Of a DNA stretch of 64,000 bases, positions 20,068 to 30,194 are shown piece after piece. Where the stretch lies: NCBI GenBank assembly GCA_022600195.1, contig JAHZKX010000032.1:62001-126000 (forward strand). The letters run 5' to 3'. Position numbers and translations under genes: made by a program. Position 1 is the stretch's first letter; every line of letters starts with the position of its first letter. The notes below the pieces were generated by a model. It did not search any database and had not been told where the DNA came from. It saw only the letters and a program-made list of their open reading frames with translations. The DNA is from Planctomycetota bacterium (GTDB taxonomy: Bacteria > Planctomycetota > Planctomycetia > Planctomycetales > Planctomycetaceae).

Positions 20068-20229
20068 GAATTGCTAACTGGGAAACAATGTGACTCGAAT
20101 TTATGAAGTGTTTAAGAGGATCTGACAATCCCGTGTTACTTCTATTTTAACAGCAATGAGTGAAAGATCTATGATTAAAAAAAGATCATATTAAACTTCA
20201 TTACTCCCACTGAAAACACAAATTAATGC

Positions 20230-20766
20230 TTATTTCAAAGAGTGCAATCCCGATTCGAGTCGTTTTCGATTGATCAGAGCAAGAGCGCGTGGTTCTTTCT
20301 TAAGGAATTTTATAAGCTGTGAAGAAGAACACTGTAAGTATTGGCTTGATGTTTTGATGTCAAATTGAAAATGTGTGATGGCATCAAGTGCTTCTGCGAG
20401 TAAAGCAGGAAAATCAACGTGTTCTGAATTGACTTTAAGTGTGCCATTACAAAGTCTGCGTTGCCAGAGCAAACTGAGTGTTTCTGAAAGTTCTGTCATC
20501 CGATGATCTATTGCCAAATTCACACGCAGCCTAAAGAGTGCCATTGAACGATTACGCCCTTGCTCACGTCTTTCGACTGCTTCGCCCGAAATCTGTGTCG
20601 GAAGATGATTGATTACCACGCCGGTTTCTACTTTATTGCGGTGTTGTCCACCTGGTCCAGATCTTCGTACGTGCTGGATACGACATTCTTTCAGTAATAA
20701 TTCCTGATCAATGCAGGCAGGATGGGTTGACCCCAAATGGAATTTCACAGGATCAGGTGATGTCAT
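20230..20766 (-). CDS. Peptide chain release factor-like protein (RF-1 domain, GGQ)
   Basis: RRSGPGGQHRNKVETGVVINHLPTQISGEAVERREQGRNRSMALFRLRVNL; no codon-recognition domain. Confidence 0.88.
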   Translation of the reverse strand: MTSPDPVKFHLGSTHPACIDQELLLKECRIQHVRRSGPGGQHRNKVETGVVINHLPTQISGEAVERREQGRNRSMALFRLRVNLAIDHRMTELSETLSLLWQRRLCNGTLKVNSEHVDFPALLAEALDAITHFQFDIKTSSQYLQCSSSQLIKFLKKEPRALALINRKRLESGLHSLK

Positions 20767-20937
20767 CGTGGGTCATTCTACTTTGCAAAAGAAGTCCGAA
20801 GAATTCTGAGCGTACTTCACAGGTCAGAGGTAACTGATTATGATAGTGAAACGACTTCTATTATAGATCGTTTCCTTTGTGTTCTGCTATTAAATTCCTG
20901 TACGAATTAATGGCTCTTCCTGCGTCTGGATCTCAAA

Positions 20938-21459
20938 ATGAATTATGACAGAAACCAGGTTCATTCAAAAATCTACTTGGGGTTTTACTTGTCTCTTGTA
21001 TATCTGACTTCAGTGAGCTGTGGGCAAGTTGTTGACCCCAACAGCAGAGCAGTGACAGAACTTGTCCTGAAGGCTGGTGGGAAAGTAATTCCTGTCCACA
21101 GCGAACTGCCGATCGATTCAACAGCAAAGATTCCGGAAAACGGCTTTGCCATTCGTGAGATCGATTTGACAAATGCCAAAATGAAATTAAGTGAGTTCAA
21201 GCAACTTTCTAATTTGCCCTATTTAGAATCACTCAATCTACATCAAACAAATCTGACAAATAAAAGTTTGGCTGAGATTATAGATTTACCAAGACTTCGA
21301 TCACTGGAACTTGCTTATACACAAGTCACTGATGAAGAAGTCAGCAAACTGACACGGTTTCCCCGATTGCAGAAAATTTTTCTTTATGGGACGTCAATCA
21401 AACCTCAAACAATTGAGGACCTAAAATCCAACTTGGGAGGTTGCGTGATTCATAAATAA
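20938..21459 (+). CDS. Leucine-rich repeat protein, exported
   Basis: LPYLESLNLHQTNLTNKSLAEIIDLPRLRSLELAYTQVTDEEVSKL repeats; N-terminal hydrophobic segment. Confidence 0.75.
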   Translation: MNYDRNQVHSKIYLGFYLSLVYLTSVSCGQVVDPNSRAVTELVLKAGGKVIPVHSELPIDSTAKIPENGFAIREIDLTNAKMKLSEFKQLSNLPYLESLNLHQTNLTNKSLAEIIDLPRLRSLELAYTQVTDEEVSKLTRFPRLQKIFLYGTSIKPQTIEDLKSNLGGCVIHK

Positions 21460-21493
21460 TCTGGCTCAAAATGAATCGCTTTATTCTCTCCTC

Positions 21494-22876
21494 TCAGTCA
21501 TGAGCAGGAAGAGCGGGCTTTTGCCAGGGAACGCTTCCATATCTTTGTATTTCTGCTCTCAGCAACGCCGACATTTGATTGAACATTTTTCGATTTGTAT
21601 CTGCCAGATTTTTAGTCTCGAGCGGATCTTCTTTCAAATTGTAAAGTTCAAGTGGAGCAAAGGGAGAGTTCTGTAACAATTTCCAATTTCCACTTCGAAC
21701 TGCTTCAATTGTTTTGCCTCCATAGCGAGTTCCCCCTTCGCGTCTTCGAAAAAACCAGTTTTTTCTTAATGGGGGTTGAGTTTTTCCTTTGAGAGTTGGT
21801 AAAAAACTTACGGCATCCAGTCCAGCGGGAATCTTAATCCCAGCTGCCTCACAGACTGTCGGAAATAGATCCATACTCATCGCCATAAAATCTGATTGAG
21901 ACCGCGGCGCAATTCGATTATTCCAAAAGATTCCAGTCGGCACTTTCAGACCGCCTTCATAAACGCTCTGTTTTCCATCACGTAGATTCCCATTATTGGC
22001 CCCGACATTCAATTGGCCACCATTATCCGAGCTGAAAACGACAATCGTATTTTCGCCGAGACCAGATTCGTCCAAAGTTCTGATTACTTTGCCAATCCCC
22101 GAATCCAGATGCTCAATCAAAGCGACTAGATTCGCCCGCTTTAAATCAATGCCAGGTTCACGTTTCAGTACCTTTTCTACTGATTCTTCCGGAGGTTGAA
22201 TGGGCGTGTGTGGGGCATTGTAAGCCAGGTAAAGGAAAAACGGTTTATCTGATGATGCCTGTTGTTGTAAAAACTGACGGGTCCAATGTGTAAATAGATC
22301 TGTCGCATGCCCCAGGGGTGTGATCGTTTCCTGGTTTAGTCTCATGTAATTCACATCATGCCTGCGATGCTCGTAATAATCATCCATCATGTCGCCCAGG
22401 AATCCCTGAAAGAATTCAAAACCTCGTTTGTTTGGGATATTAGGAGACTGTAATCCCAAGTGCCATTTCCCAATGATGCCGGTGTGATAACCGGCCTGCT
22501 GAAACACGTCTGCCAGTGTCAGAGCTGAAGGTGCCAGATATCCCCAACTATTTTCCGGATGAGTTCGAATGACTCCAGGGACTCCAACCATATCTTGATA
22601 CCGGCCAGTCAATAACGCGGCTCGCGTCGGTGAGCAAACCGGACAGTTCGCATAAAAATTAGTAAACTTCATTCCCCGCCTGATGAGTTTATCAATCTGA
22701 GGAGTTTTCAAATCTTTAGCACCATAGCTACTTAAATCTCCATAACCCAAATCGTCAACCAGGATCACAAGCACATTCGGACGGTCAGTTTTATCAGCCG
22801 CGTAGAGATTCATCTCATTCGAGAACAAAATAACAAGTACAAATAAAACAGATCGCATTGAATTGGAAACACTCAT
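21494..22876 (-). CDS. Sulfatase (arylsulfatase family)
   Basis: CSPTRAALLTGRYQ formylglycine motif; RPNVLVILVDDLGYGD; start MSVSN at 22876 avoids overlap with next gene (ORF to 23002). Confidence 0.93.
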   Translation of the reverse strand: MSVSNSMRSVLFVLVILFSNEMNLYAADKTDRPNVLVILVDDLGYGDLSSYGAKDLKTPQIDKLIRRGMKFTNFYANCPVCSPTRAALLTGRYQDMVGVPGVIRTHPENSWGYLAPSALTLADVFQQAGYHTGIIGKWHLGLQSPNIPNKRGFEFFQGFLGDMMDDYYEHRRHDVNYMRLNQETITPLGHATDLFTHWTRQFLQQQASSDKPFFLYLAYNAPHTPIQPPEESVEKVLKREPGIDLKRANLVALIEHLDSGIGKVIRTLDESGLGENTIVVFSSDNGGQLNVGANNGNLRDGKQSVYEGGLKVPTGIFWNNRIAPRSQSDFMAMSMDLFPTVCEAAGIKIPAGLDAVSFLPTLKGKTQPPLRKNWFFRRREGGTRYGGKTIEAVRSGNWKLLQNSPFAPLELYNLKEDPLETKNLADTNRKMFNQMSALLRAEIQRYGSVPWQKPALPAHD

Positions 22877-22934
22877 CGGACTGATACTTTCTGTATGGTT
22901 GAAGCTATTAAATACATTCTTAAACGGGCAGCTC

Positions 22935-23627
22935 TTAAGTACCATATTCATTCCAGAGTTTTTCAAACTCTGACTCAAATCGCAATAAGAGACCTGGTTC
23001 ATTAGTAATAATCAGATTTTCAGAATTATTTTTTGAAGCACTGCGAGTCCAATTATAACTTCCCGTTAATATAAATTTCGAATCAAATAAGGCAAATTTG
23101 TGATGCATATGATAACTGGTTTGATCAATTCGAACTGAAATCCCAGTCTGGGAAAGGTGTTCTATATCGGAACCCAGATCATATGATTTATCATTATCAG
23201 AAATAATGCGAACTTGCACCTGACGTTGATGAGCGTTTTTGATCGCCCGGGTTACTCGATCATCTGTAATCGTGAAAACGCAGATGTCAATTTGTTTCCT
23301 GGCAGATTCTATCATTCTGCAGATGCGATGTGAACAATCATCTCGAGGACTGAATAATGCTTCTGATTTCAGAGAAGATTCATCGCTGGTGGTATTTGCG
23401 AGTACTTTCATAATGTCTTCCAGCCAGCTCAAGCCTGTATCATTAGGGCCTGCTGTTGGTTTATAATCTCTATAGATCTGAAATGCTTCTTTGCGTATCA
23501 GTGACAAACTGTGTTCAGTCAGGTTAATGTGTGAGAAGATCTGATTCAAAGCCGATCGCTCACTACGTGACATTTGAAAATCTTCAAAAGTTTGTAATAA
23601 CATGTTTCGAATTTGTGCACGGTCCAT
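22935..23627 (-). CDS. Single-HKD phospholipase D-like protein (Nuc/mitoPLD-type nuclease candidate)
   Basis: HHKFALFDSKFILTGSYNWTRSA = HxKx4D...GSxN; about 100 aa helical N-terminal region. Confidence 0.85.
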   Translation of the reverse strand: MDRAQIRNMLLQTFEDFQMSRSERSALNQIFSHINLTEHSLSLIRKEAFQIYRDYKPTAGPNDTGLSWLEDIMKVLANTTSDESSLKSEALFSPRDDCSHRICRMIESARKQIDICVFTITDDRVTRAIKNAHQRQVQVRIISDNDKSYDLGSDIEHLSQTGISVRIDQTSYHMHHKFALFDSKFILTGSYNWTRSASKNNSENLIITNEPGLLLRFESEFEKLWNEYGT

Positions 23628-23731
23628 TATTAGATATTGATCCTGTCTGGATAAAATGGAGATTGCAGTAATTTAATCAAAGCGTCCTAAATAATGTTAG
23701 CGTGATTTCTCTTGATGGAAAAGACACTCTG

Positions 23732-24631
23732 ATGAAACTGTTGATATCAGGCAGTTCTGGACTGGTCGGCTCACACTTGTGTCGAGAACTGGAAACTGAT
23801 CCCGTCAATCAAGTAGTACGGCTGGTACGCACGCCGTCTGAGGAACGCCATGGAACTTCACTCGTCTGGCGGCCCTCGGATAATGACTTGCCGGTGGAAG
23901 CGTTGACTGGATTAGATGCGGTGATTCATTTGGGAGGCGCAAATATTGCTGATAAGCGCTGGTCCCCTGAATTAAAAAAAACGATCTATAACAGCCGTGT
24001 ACAATCGACTCAGTTGCTCGCCAATGCATTGGCCTCAATGGAAAAGCCGCCTCGCATTTTCTTGTGTGCGTCTGCAATCGGTTTTTATGGAGATCGTGCG
24101 GAAGAAAGGCTCGATGAACTGAGCAACAGAGGGGATGGATTCCTGTGCGATGTTTGCGAGGCGTGGGAGCATGCCACTGAACCTGCAGTCAGGGCTGGTA
24201 TTCGGGTTGTCAACATGCGGTTTGGAATGATTCTCGATAAAAAGGGAGGTGCTTTATCAAAAATGCTAATCCCATTCAAAATGGGCCTTGGTGGAAGAAT
24301 CGGATCCGGATCCCAGTATTGGAGCTGGATCACATTGGCGGATGTGATTAATGGAATTCAATTCTGTCTACAAAACGAGGCAATAGAAGGGCCGGTCAAT
24401 TTTGTGGCTCCCGAAGAATTGACCAACCTGAACTTTACAAAAACGATGGGAAATGTATTGTCGCGTCCAACCGTATTGCCGGTCCCCGCCTGGGTCATCA
24501 AGACCTTGTTTGGCGAAATGGGACAAGCTCTGATGTTATGCAGTGCACGGGTCACCCCACATCGATTACAGTCGGCTGGCTTTGAATTTCAACACGCGCG
24601 GCTGGATGATGCGCTTCGAGCAATTCTATAA
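23732..24631 (+). CDS. TIGR01777-family NAD(P)-dependent epimerase (SDR39U1-like)
   Basis: MKLLISGSSGLVGSHLCREL, CASAIGFYGDRAEERLDE, NFVAPEELTNLNFTKTM. Confidence 0.9.
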   Translation: MKLLISGSSGLVGSHLCRELETDPVNQVVRLVRTPSEERHGTSLVWRPSDNDLPVEALTGLDAVIHLGGANIADKRWSPELKKTIYNSRVQSTQLLANALASMEKPPRIFLCASAIGFYGDRAEERLDELSNRGDGFLCDVCEAWEHATEPAVRAGIRVVNMRFGMILDKKGGALSKMLIPFKMGLGGRIGSGSQYWSWITLADVINGIQFCLQNEAIEGPVNFVAPEELTNLNFTKTMGNVLSRPTVLPVPAWVIKTLFGEMGQALMLCSARVTPHRLQSAGFEFQHARLDDALRAIL

Positions 24632-24656
24632 CTTTTGAAGTGATGCCTCTTCATTA

Positions 24657-26198
24657 TTACTGAAGAATGGGCAGAGATGATCCCAGCTGATGCTGATACT
24701 CTTTTGTGACAATGGAACCAATTAACGTTGTTGGCGTCACATCAAAAATTTCAACATGTGCGATCGATCCGGCCAGACGCAAACTGCCATCAAAAACGAC
24801 AATGCGATCACAATTCGACCGTCCTACTAATTGTTCTGCGAGGGTATCACTTGAAGCATCGGCGGCTTTCTGTGCAGACTTACTGGGACCTTCAACCAGA
24901 ACTGCCAGCTGCTTACCAATAAATTCGGCATTGTCTTCTTCGCTAATTTCGTTCTGTACCTTCAGCATCTCATTGTTACGACGTTTTTTGATTTTGTCTG
25001 ATATTTCATCCGGAAAACGTTCTGCAGCTTTTGTACCTGGCCGTTCGCTGTATTTGAAAATAAAGCTGTTTTTGAAGCGAAACTCGCGTATTGACTCCAG
25101 GCTTTTTTGGTGCGATTCTTCTGTTTCACCAGGATGCCCCACAATGAAGTCGCTTGAAACAGAACAGCCAGGAAGAATTTCGTTAATTCGCTGCATCATT
25201 TCCCGGTAATCTTCGACCGTGTAGCCGCGTTTCATATATTTCAATACATCATTGCAGCCGTGCTGCAAAGGGACGTGCAAATAACGAGTGGCTTTGGGGA
25301 GATCACGGATTGCTTCCAGAAGATCGTTTGTCATGTCTTTGGGGTAACTGGTGACAAACTTGATTCGATCGATTCCCTCAATGTCATGAATCAGATAAAG
25401 CAAATCTGACAAGCGAAACAGTTTTCCATCCTGGGTGTGTTTGTAACTGTTAACGGTTTGACCTAAGAGCGTGACTTCTTTTACTCCCTGGTTGGCGAGT
25501 ACTTTGACTTCAGAGAGAATTTCGCGGGGAGAACGGCTTTGTTCTGGTCCTCGCGTTGAAGGAACAACGCAATAAGAACAGAACTTATCACAGCCAATCA
25601 TGATACGCACAAATGCCTGATAAGGCGAGGGGCGCATTTCCGGGTCGCGTAAGGGGTCATAGCTTTGAAAACTGTTCGTGATTTCTGCATGTTTTCCATC
25701 TTTGCGACCTAAGCCGACAGCAAGTTCGCGGCTACGTTCATTTTTGCTGTGATGGATGCGAGCTTTTTCGATTAACTCTGACACCTGAGCAAGTTGGCCT
25801 GTTCCTACTACGAAGTCAACTTGAGGTGCTTTTTGAAAAATCAGTTTTTGATCTTTCTGAGCCATACATCCCATGACACCAATTACTTTTCTGGGATTTT
25901 TTCGGGCTCCGTATCTGAGTCTACCCAGTGAACTATAAATTTTATGCTCTGCATGCTCGCGAACGCTGCATGTATTAAAGAGAATTGTTTCAGCCTCTTT
26001 AATATTTTGTGTAAGTTCATAACCCCGTTTTCGCAGGTCGGCCACCACAAGCTCGCTGTCCAGCATATTCATCTGACAGCCGACAGTCTCAATATAGAGC
26101 TTATGATTATGGTCTGTTACGACATCCGCTGGCAGTTCACCCAAGTCGGTAGAGCTGATCTCTGCATCAAGGTTAGTTGTTTTATTGACGTGAGGCAT
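24657..26198 (-). CDS. miaB: tRNA-2-methylthio-N6-dimethylallyladenosine synthase
   Basis: YIETVGCQMNMLDSE, MIGCDKFCSYCVVPSTRGPEQSRSP radical SAM motif, C-terminal TRAM region. Confidence 0.95.
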   Translation of the reverse strand: MPHVNKTTNLDAEISSTDLGELPADVVTDHNHKLYIETVGCQMNMLDSELVVADLRKRGYELTQNIKEAETILFNTCSVREHAEHKIYSSLGRLRYGARKNPRKVIGVMGCMAQKDQKLIFQKAPQVDFVVGTGQLAQVSELIEKARIHHSKNERSRELAVGLGRKDGKHAEITNSFQSYDPLRDPEMRPSPYQAFVRIMIGCDKFCSYCVVPSTRGPEQSRSPREILSEVKVLANQGVKEVTLLGQTVNSYKHTQDGKLFRLSDLLYLIHDIEGIDRIKFVTSYPKDMTNDLLEAIRDLPKATRYLHVPLQHGCNDVLKYMKRGYTVEDYREMMQRINEILPGCSVSSDFIVGHPGETEESHQKSLESIREFRFKNSFIFKYSERPGTKAAERFPDEISDKIKKRRNNEMLKVQNEISEEDNAEFIGKQLAVLVEGPSKSAQKAADASSDTLAEQLVGRSNCDRIVVFDGSLRLAGSIAHVEIFDVTPTTLIGSIVTKEYQHQLGSSLPILQ

Positions 26199-26302
26199 AA
26201 ACAGTTTTAACTACTCAGAATAAATGAAAATAAACATTACAAGGACCGCGGTCTGAATTCGATTCAGGCGATCCATCATTTGTTGACTCAACTCGAACCA
26301 TC

Positions 26303-26521
26303 TTAAGCTGCAGGCATTTTTAATTCTTCAGAAGCGTTTTCTTCCTGCTGGTCTGAAGAATCAGAATGGGGGACAGTATTCCCATTCTGGCCTGTTTCCT
26401 GAGTGTACTCAATGGCCAATTGCTGGACGACTACTTTTTTGTGATGTGTCATTAGTGAAGCCAATGACTTCAACGCTAAGACCGATGCGACCACATACAA
26501 AATCAGATTCCAGACATCCAT
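26303..26521 (-). CDS. Small membrane protein, unknown function
   Basis: 72 aa; one N-terminal TM then acidic tail. Confidence 0.55.
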   Translation of the reverse strand: MDVWNLILYVVASVLALKSLASLMTHHKKVVVQQLAIEYTQETGQNGNTVPHSDSSDQQEENASEELKMPAA

Positions 26522-26782
26522 GTCAATCCTCCTTGAGATCCATGGTGGTACAACTAGTGATTTCGGTTACAACCTGATGTAAGCAACTCCCTTAAACTCG
26601 TCGCTAACAAGCTGATACGAATTTCGTACTGGTATTTTTGGTAACGCCTGCAGAAAATTCAATATCAGATCCCCAGATTCACGAAACCTAAGCCAAAGAA
26701 TCATCAATTTGACTATCGATTGCATGAAATCGAGGTTGAAATACGAAGAATGCGCAACTCATTTCAGGATGTTTCCTTCATA

Positions 26783-27355
26783 TTAGTCGCGGATTCGTTC
26801 GACATAGGCCCCGGTGGCTGTATCGACTTTGATTTTTTCTCCCACATTGATAAAGGCCGGTACATTCACGGTGGCCCCGGTTTGAATGGTGGCAGGCTTG
26901 GTTACATTGGTAGCGGTGTTCCCTTTGGCGGCAGGTTCAGTATAGGTTACTTCAACAATTACCTGTTGTGGAGGATCCATGCCTATCAGTTGATCATTCC
27001 AAAACAGGAGACTACAAATGGCGCCATCCAGAAGATAGTTCGCGGCATCGCCACAAACGGCTTCACCGATGGAATATTGTTCATAAGTTTCGTTGTCCAT
27101 AAAGTGCAGACCAGTCGCATCTTTATAGAGATATTGGCCGTCTCCTTTTCGAATATCGGCCTGTTCCAGGCTTTCACCACCACTCTTATAAGTACGATCG
27201 AGAATCGTGCCTTTAAGCAAATTCCGCAGTTTTGTTTTATATAATGCTTGCCCTTTACCCGGTTTGACGAAATTTACTTCAAACATTTCATAAGGCTCAC
27301 CTTCAACAATAACCTTAAGCCCTTTACGAAAGTCACCTGTATTGATTTGTGGCAT
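26783..27355 (-). CDS. efp: Elongation factor P
   Basis: [32 protein letters not shown]; candidate beta-lysylation Lys in PGKGQ. Confidence 0.96.
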   Translation of the reverse strand: [190 protein letters not shown]

Positions 27356-27614
27356 CGCTCAATTTCTCTGATTATAAGAGTGTTATGATTAACTACATTT
27401 GCGTTTTGTTTCCCTGGTCGAAAGAATAACATATCTTATATCTGTTGCAAACGGAGAGCGTGTGATTTGTTAACCAATTCGATCTGTCATTTCATCAGAT
27501 AGATTCCTTCTCCTTATTTCTACTTCGCTGCCAGTTTAATAATTCTGGATAGTCACACGAATTTGGTTTTATATCACTTTCTGCAAAAAAACTAATTAGA
27601 AAAATGCCTTAATT

Positions 27615-28622
27615 ATGTCATTATCCCTTTCAGAAGTCACCTGGCAAAAGTCGCTCTCACAAGCCATTCGTGACCCGAAAGAGCTCATTTCCCGGTTAAA
27701 GCTACCCGAAAATCTGCTGAAACCGGCCATGAAGTCTGTTCAATTGTTTCCGCTCATGGTTCCCGAAAGTTACTTAAACCGCATGGAACCAGGTAATCCT
27801 GAAGACCCGTTACTGAAACAGATTCTGCCACTTGAACTCGAAAACGAAACCGTTCAGGGCTTCAGTGATGATGCTGTTGGTGATTTGAATGTTCGCCACA
27901 CTCCCGGACTTTTACATAAATATCAAGGCAGGGCACTATTGATGGTGAGTGGTGCTTGCGCCGTTCACTGTCGCTATTGTTTCCGCCGACACTATCCGTA
28001 TGGTGAGGAACCGCGTACTCTGGCTGAGTGGGAACCGGTCTGGGAAGCACTTCATTCCGACACATCGATTCAGGAAATCATTCTTAGTGGTGGAGATCCG
28101 CTGTTATTAACTGATATTCGATTACAGGAGCTTTGTAAGCGAATTTCTGAAATTCCACATGTAAAGCGATTACGAATTCATAGCCGTCTGCCCGTTGTTC
28201 TTCCCGATCGAATACACGCTGGTTTGCTGGAACTATTTCAGCAACTTACGGCAGGCGGAGTGATTGTCTGGATGGTCATACACGCGAACCATCCGAATGA
28301 AATTGCCGGTGATGCGGAAATTGCTATTCGAAACATGTTGCAGGCGGGCATACCCACTCTGAATCAAACCGTGTTACTAAAAGGCATTAATGACAACGCC
28401 GACACACTGGTCAAACTCTCTGAAAAACTAATCAATCTGGGCGTGGTACCCTATTATTTACATCAATTGGATCGTGTTACTGGTGTTGCGCACTTTGAGG
28501 TTGCAGAAGAGCAGGGGAGAGCACTGGTTCGTGAATTACGTACCCGATTGCCCGGCTATGCAGTTCCGCAATACGTCAGAGAAATAGCCGGTGAGTCTCA
28601 CAAAATTTCACTTTTGGGCTGA
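27615..28622 (+). CDS. epmB: EF-P beta-lysylation protein / lysine 2,3-aminomutase family
   Basis: CAVHCRYCFRRHYPYGEE radical SAM CxxxCxxC; EpmB-like length and N-terminus. Confidence 0.92.
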   Translation: MSLSLSEVTWQKSLSQAIRDPKELISRLKLPENLLKPAMKSVQLFPLMVPESYLNRMEPGNPEDPLLKQILPLELENETVQGFSDDAVGDLNVRHTPGLLHKYQGRALLMVSGACAVHCRYCFRRHYPYGEEPRTLAEWEPVWEALHSDTSIQEIILSGGDPLLLTDIRLQELCKRISEIPHVKRLRIHSRLPVVLPDRIHAGLLELFQQLTAGGVIVWMVIHANHPNEIAGDAEIAIRNMLQAGIPTLNQTVLLKGINDNADTLVKLSEKLINLGVVPYYLHQLDRVTGVAHFEVAEEQGRALVRELRTRLPGYAVPQYVREIAGESHKISLLG

Positions 28623-30041
28623 GTCATCGATTCTGCCTGAAAGACGTCGAAATAAGTTGATAAACTGCTCTCCCCGCTCGACAAAGCTGGAAAACCAATC
28701 ATAACTGGCGCAACCTGGCGAAAGTAAAATCAGATCACCGGGGTCAGATTGTCGATATGCCCAGTCAAATGCTTCCGCAAATGTAGTGTGAGGCTGAGAA
28801 ATCATCGCGAAAGCATTCTCATTTGATCTAGCCGATTGTTTCTCCAAAATATTCGCGATGATGGGCCCTGTTTCTCCCATCAATGCTGTTGCTTTTGTGC
28901 GTTCGTGGAGCAGTCTGGCGAACTGAGTCAGGTCTATTTTTTTATCAGAGCCACCGGCCATCAGGATAATGGGTGCATTCTCAAACGCATCCAGCGCACA
29001 GATGGCCGATTCCGGCGTGGTTGCCAGAGAATCGTTGAAAAATCGACGTTTCTGGAATTCACCGACAAACTGCAATCGATGGGGCAATCCCTGGAATTTT
29101 TCTAATCCCTTTTGAATCGTCGTCAGATCAATGTCCGCACAGAGGCAAGCGGAAATTGCTGCTGCCGCATTCAAACGATTGTGCATGCCAGGAACATTGA
29201 TTTGAGGTTGAAGCGCCTGTTCTTGGCCTTTGATTACAATTTCAGATCGATCTGCCAACACATCGGGGTTGAGACTCCGATTTGCTCCAAATGTCGAGAG
29301 ACGCCCGGTCCTATTCCAGTTTGCCAACTCAAGATCATCCGCATTGATCACAGCGAAATCAGTTTCTGTCTGCCATCTACAGATGGTTTGTTTGGAGTGA
29401 CGATAGTGTTCGACAGATTGATGCCAGTCAAGATGATTCGGACTGAAATTCGTAACGACTGCAATCTGAGGGCTCACCTGAATGCGGTTCAGCGCTGCGA
29501 GTTGAAAGCTGCTTAATTCGAGAATAACCCAATCTTCTGGTTGAATCTGATCAATCACGGGCAATAGACTGATGCCAATATTTCCCCCTAACCAGCAGCG
29601 TGCACCTGAAACTTCGATGATGGAGTGAATCATGGCTGTTGTCGTCGATTTGCCATTACTACCCGTAACGCCTATGACTGTGCCACGATTTAACTGCCAG
29701 AATAGTTCTATTTCACTGGTTACGGGAATATGCTGTTCCAGGGCACTCTTCAGAAGACTGTGATGGGGGGGGATCGCGGGATTTGCAACCAGGAAATCGG
29801 TTTCTGGTAATTGTGTTCCTGAATTCCCTAACTCAAATTTGATATCAGGATAAGAAGCAAGCTGACTTAGCGATTCTGTCAGGTCTTCTTCTGATTTGTT
29901 GTCAATCACTGTGATCTCAGCATCTCGATCAGCCAGATATTCAATGACTGCAATGCTTCCACCAAACCGTCCCAGCCCCAGTATCGTTGCGCGACTGCCT
30001 TTGAAATCAAAATTTTGGAGTCGAAATGGTTTTAGAGGCAT
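28608..30041 (-). CDS. murD: UDP-N-acetylmuramoylalanine--D-glutamate ligase
   Basis: VIGVTGSNGKSTTTAMI, VVTNFSPNHLDWHQSVEHYR, FFNDSLATTPESAICAL. Confidence 0.95.
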   Translation of the reverse strand: MPLKPFRLQNFDFKGSRATILGLGRFGGSIAVIEYLADRDAEITVIDNKSEEDLTESLSQLASYPDIKFELGNSGTQLPETDFLVANPAIPPHHSLLKSALEQHIPVTSEIELFWQLNRGTVIGVTGSNGKSTTTAMIHSIIEVSGARCWLGGNIGISLLPVIDQIQPEDWVILELSSFQLAALNRIQVSPQIAVVTNFSPNHLDWHQSVEHYRHSKQTICRWQTETDFAVINADDLELANWNRTGRLSTFGANRSLNPDVLADRSEIVIKGQEQALQPQINVPGMHNRLNAAAAISACLCADIDLTTIQKGLEKFQGLPHRLQFVGEFQKRRFFNDSLATTPESAICALDAFENAPIILMAGGSDKKIDLTQFARLLHERTKATALMGETGPIIANILEKQSARSNENAFAMISQPHTTFAEAFDWAYRQSDPGDLILLSPGCASYDWFSSFVERGEQFINLFRRLSGRIDDSAQK

Positions 30042-30194
30042 GGTTTAACTGGTATTTGTATCAAAAAGTTATAAATCATGTAATTTGCAGTACTGGTAAT
30101 CATTGCATCAGTAGGTTTGCATATTTGGATGATCCTCGGTAGTCTGATTTTGGAATAATGTCCATGAAACATCAATCATTATGAGGATCAGGCA

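Noticed and set aside
24706-25209. 167-aa plus-strand ORF antisense to miaB
   Set aside because: Antisense shadow ORF, low-quality Ser-rich composition, no start context.
26720-27244. 174-aa plus-strand ORF antisense to efp
   Set aside because: Mirror of a highly conserved coding gene; composition (FFSHIDKGRYIHGGPGLNGG) is typical of an antisense frame; no family signal.
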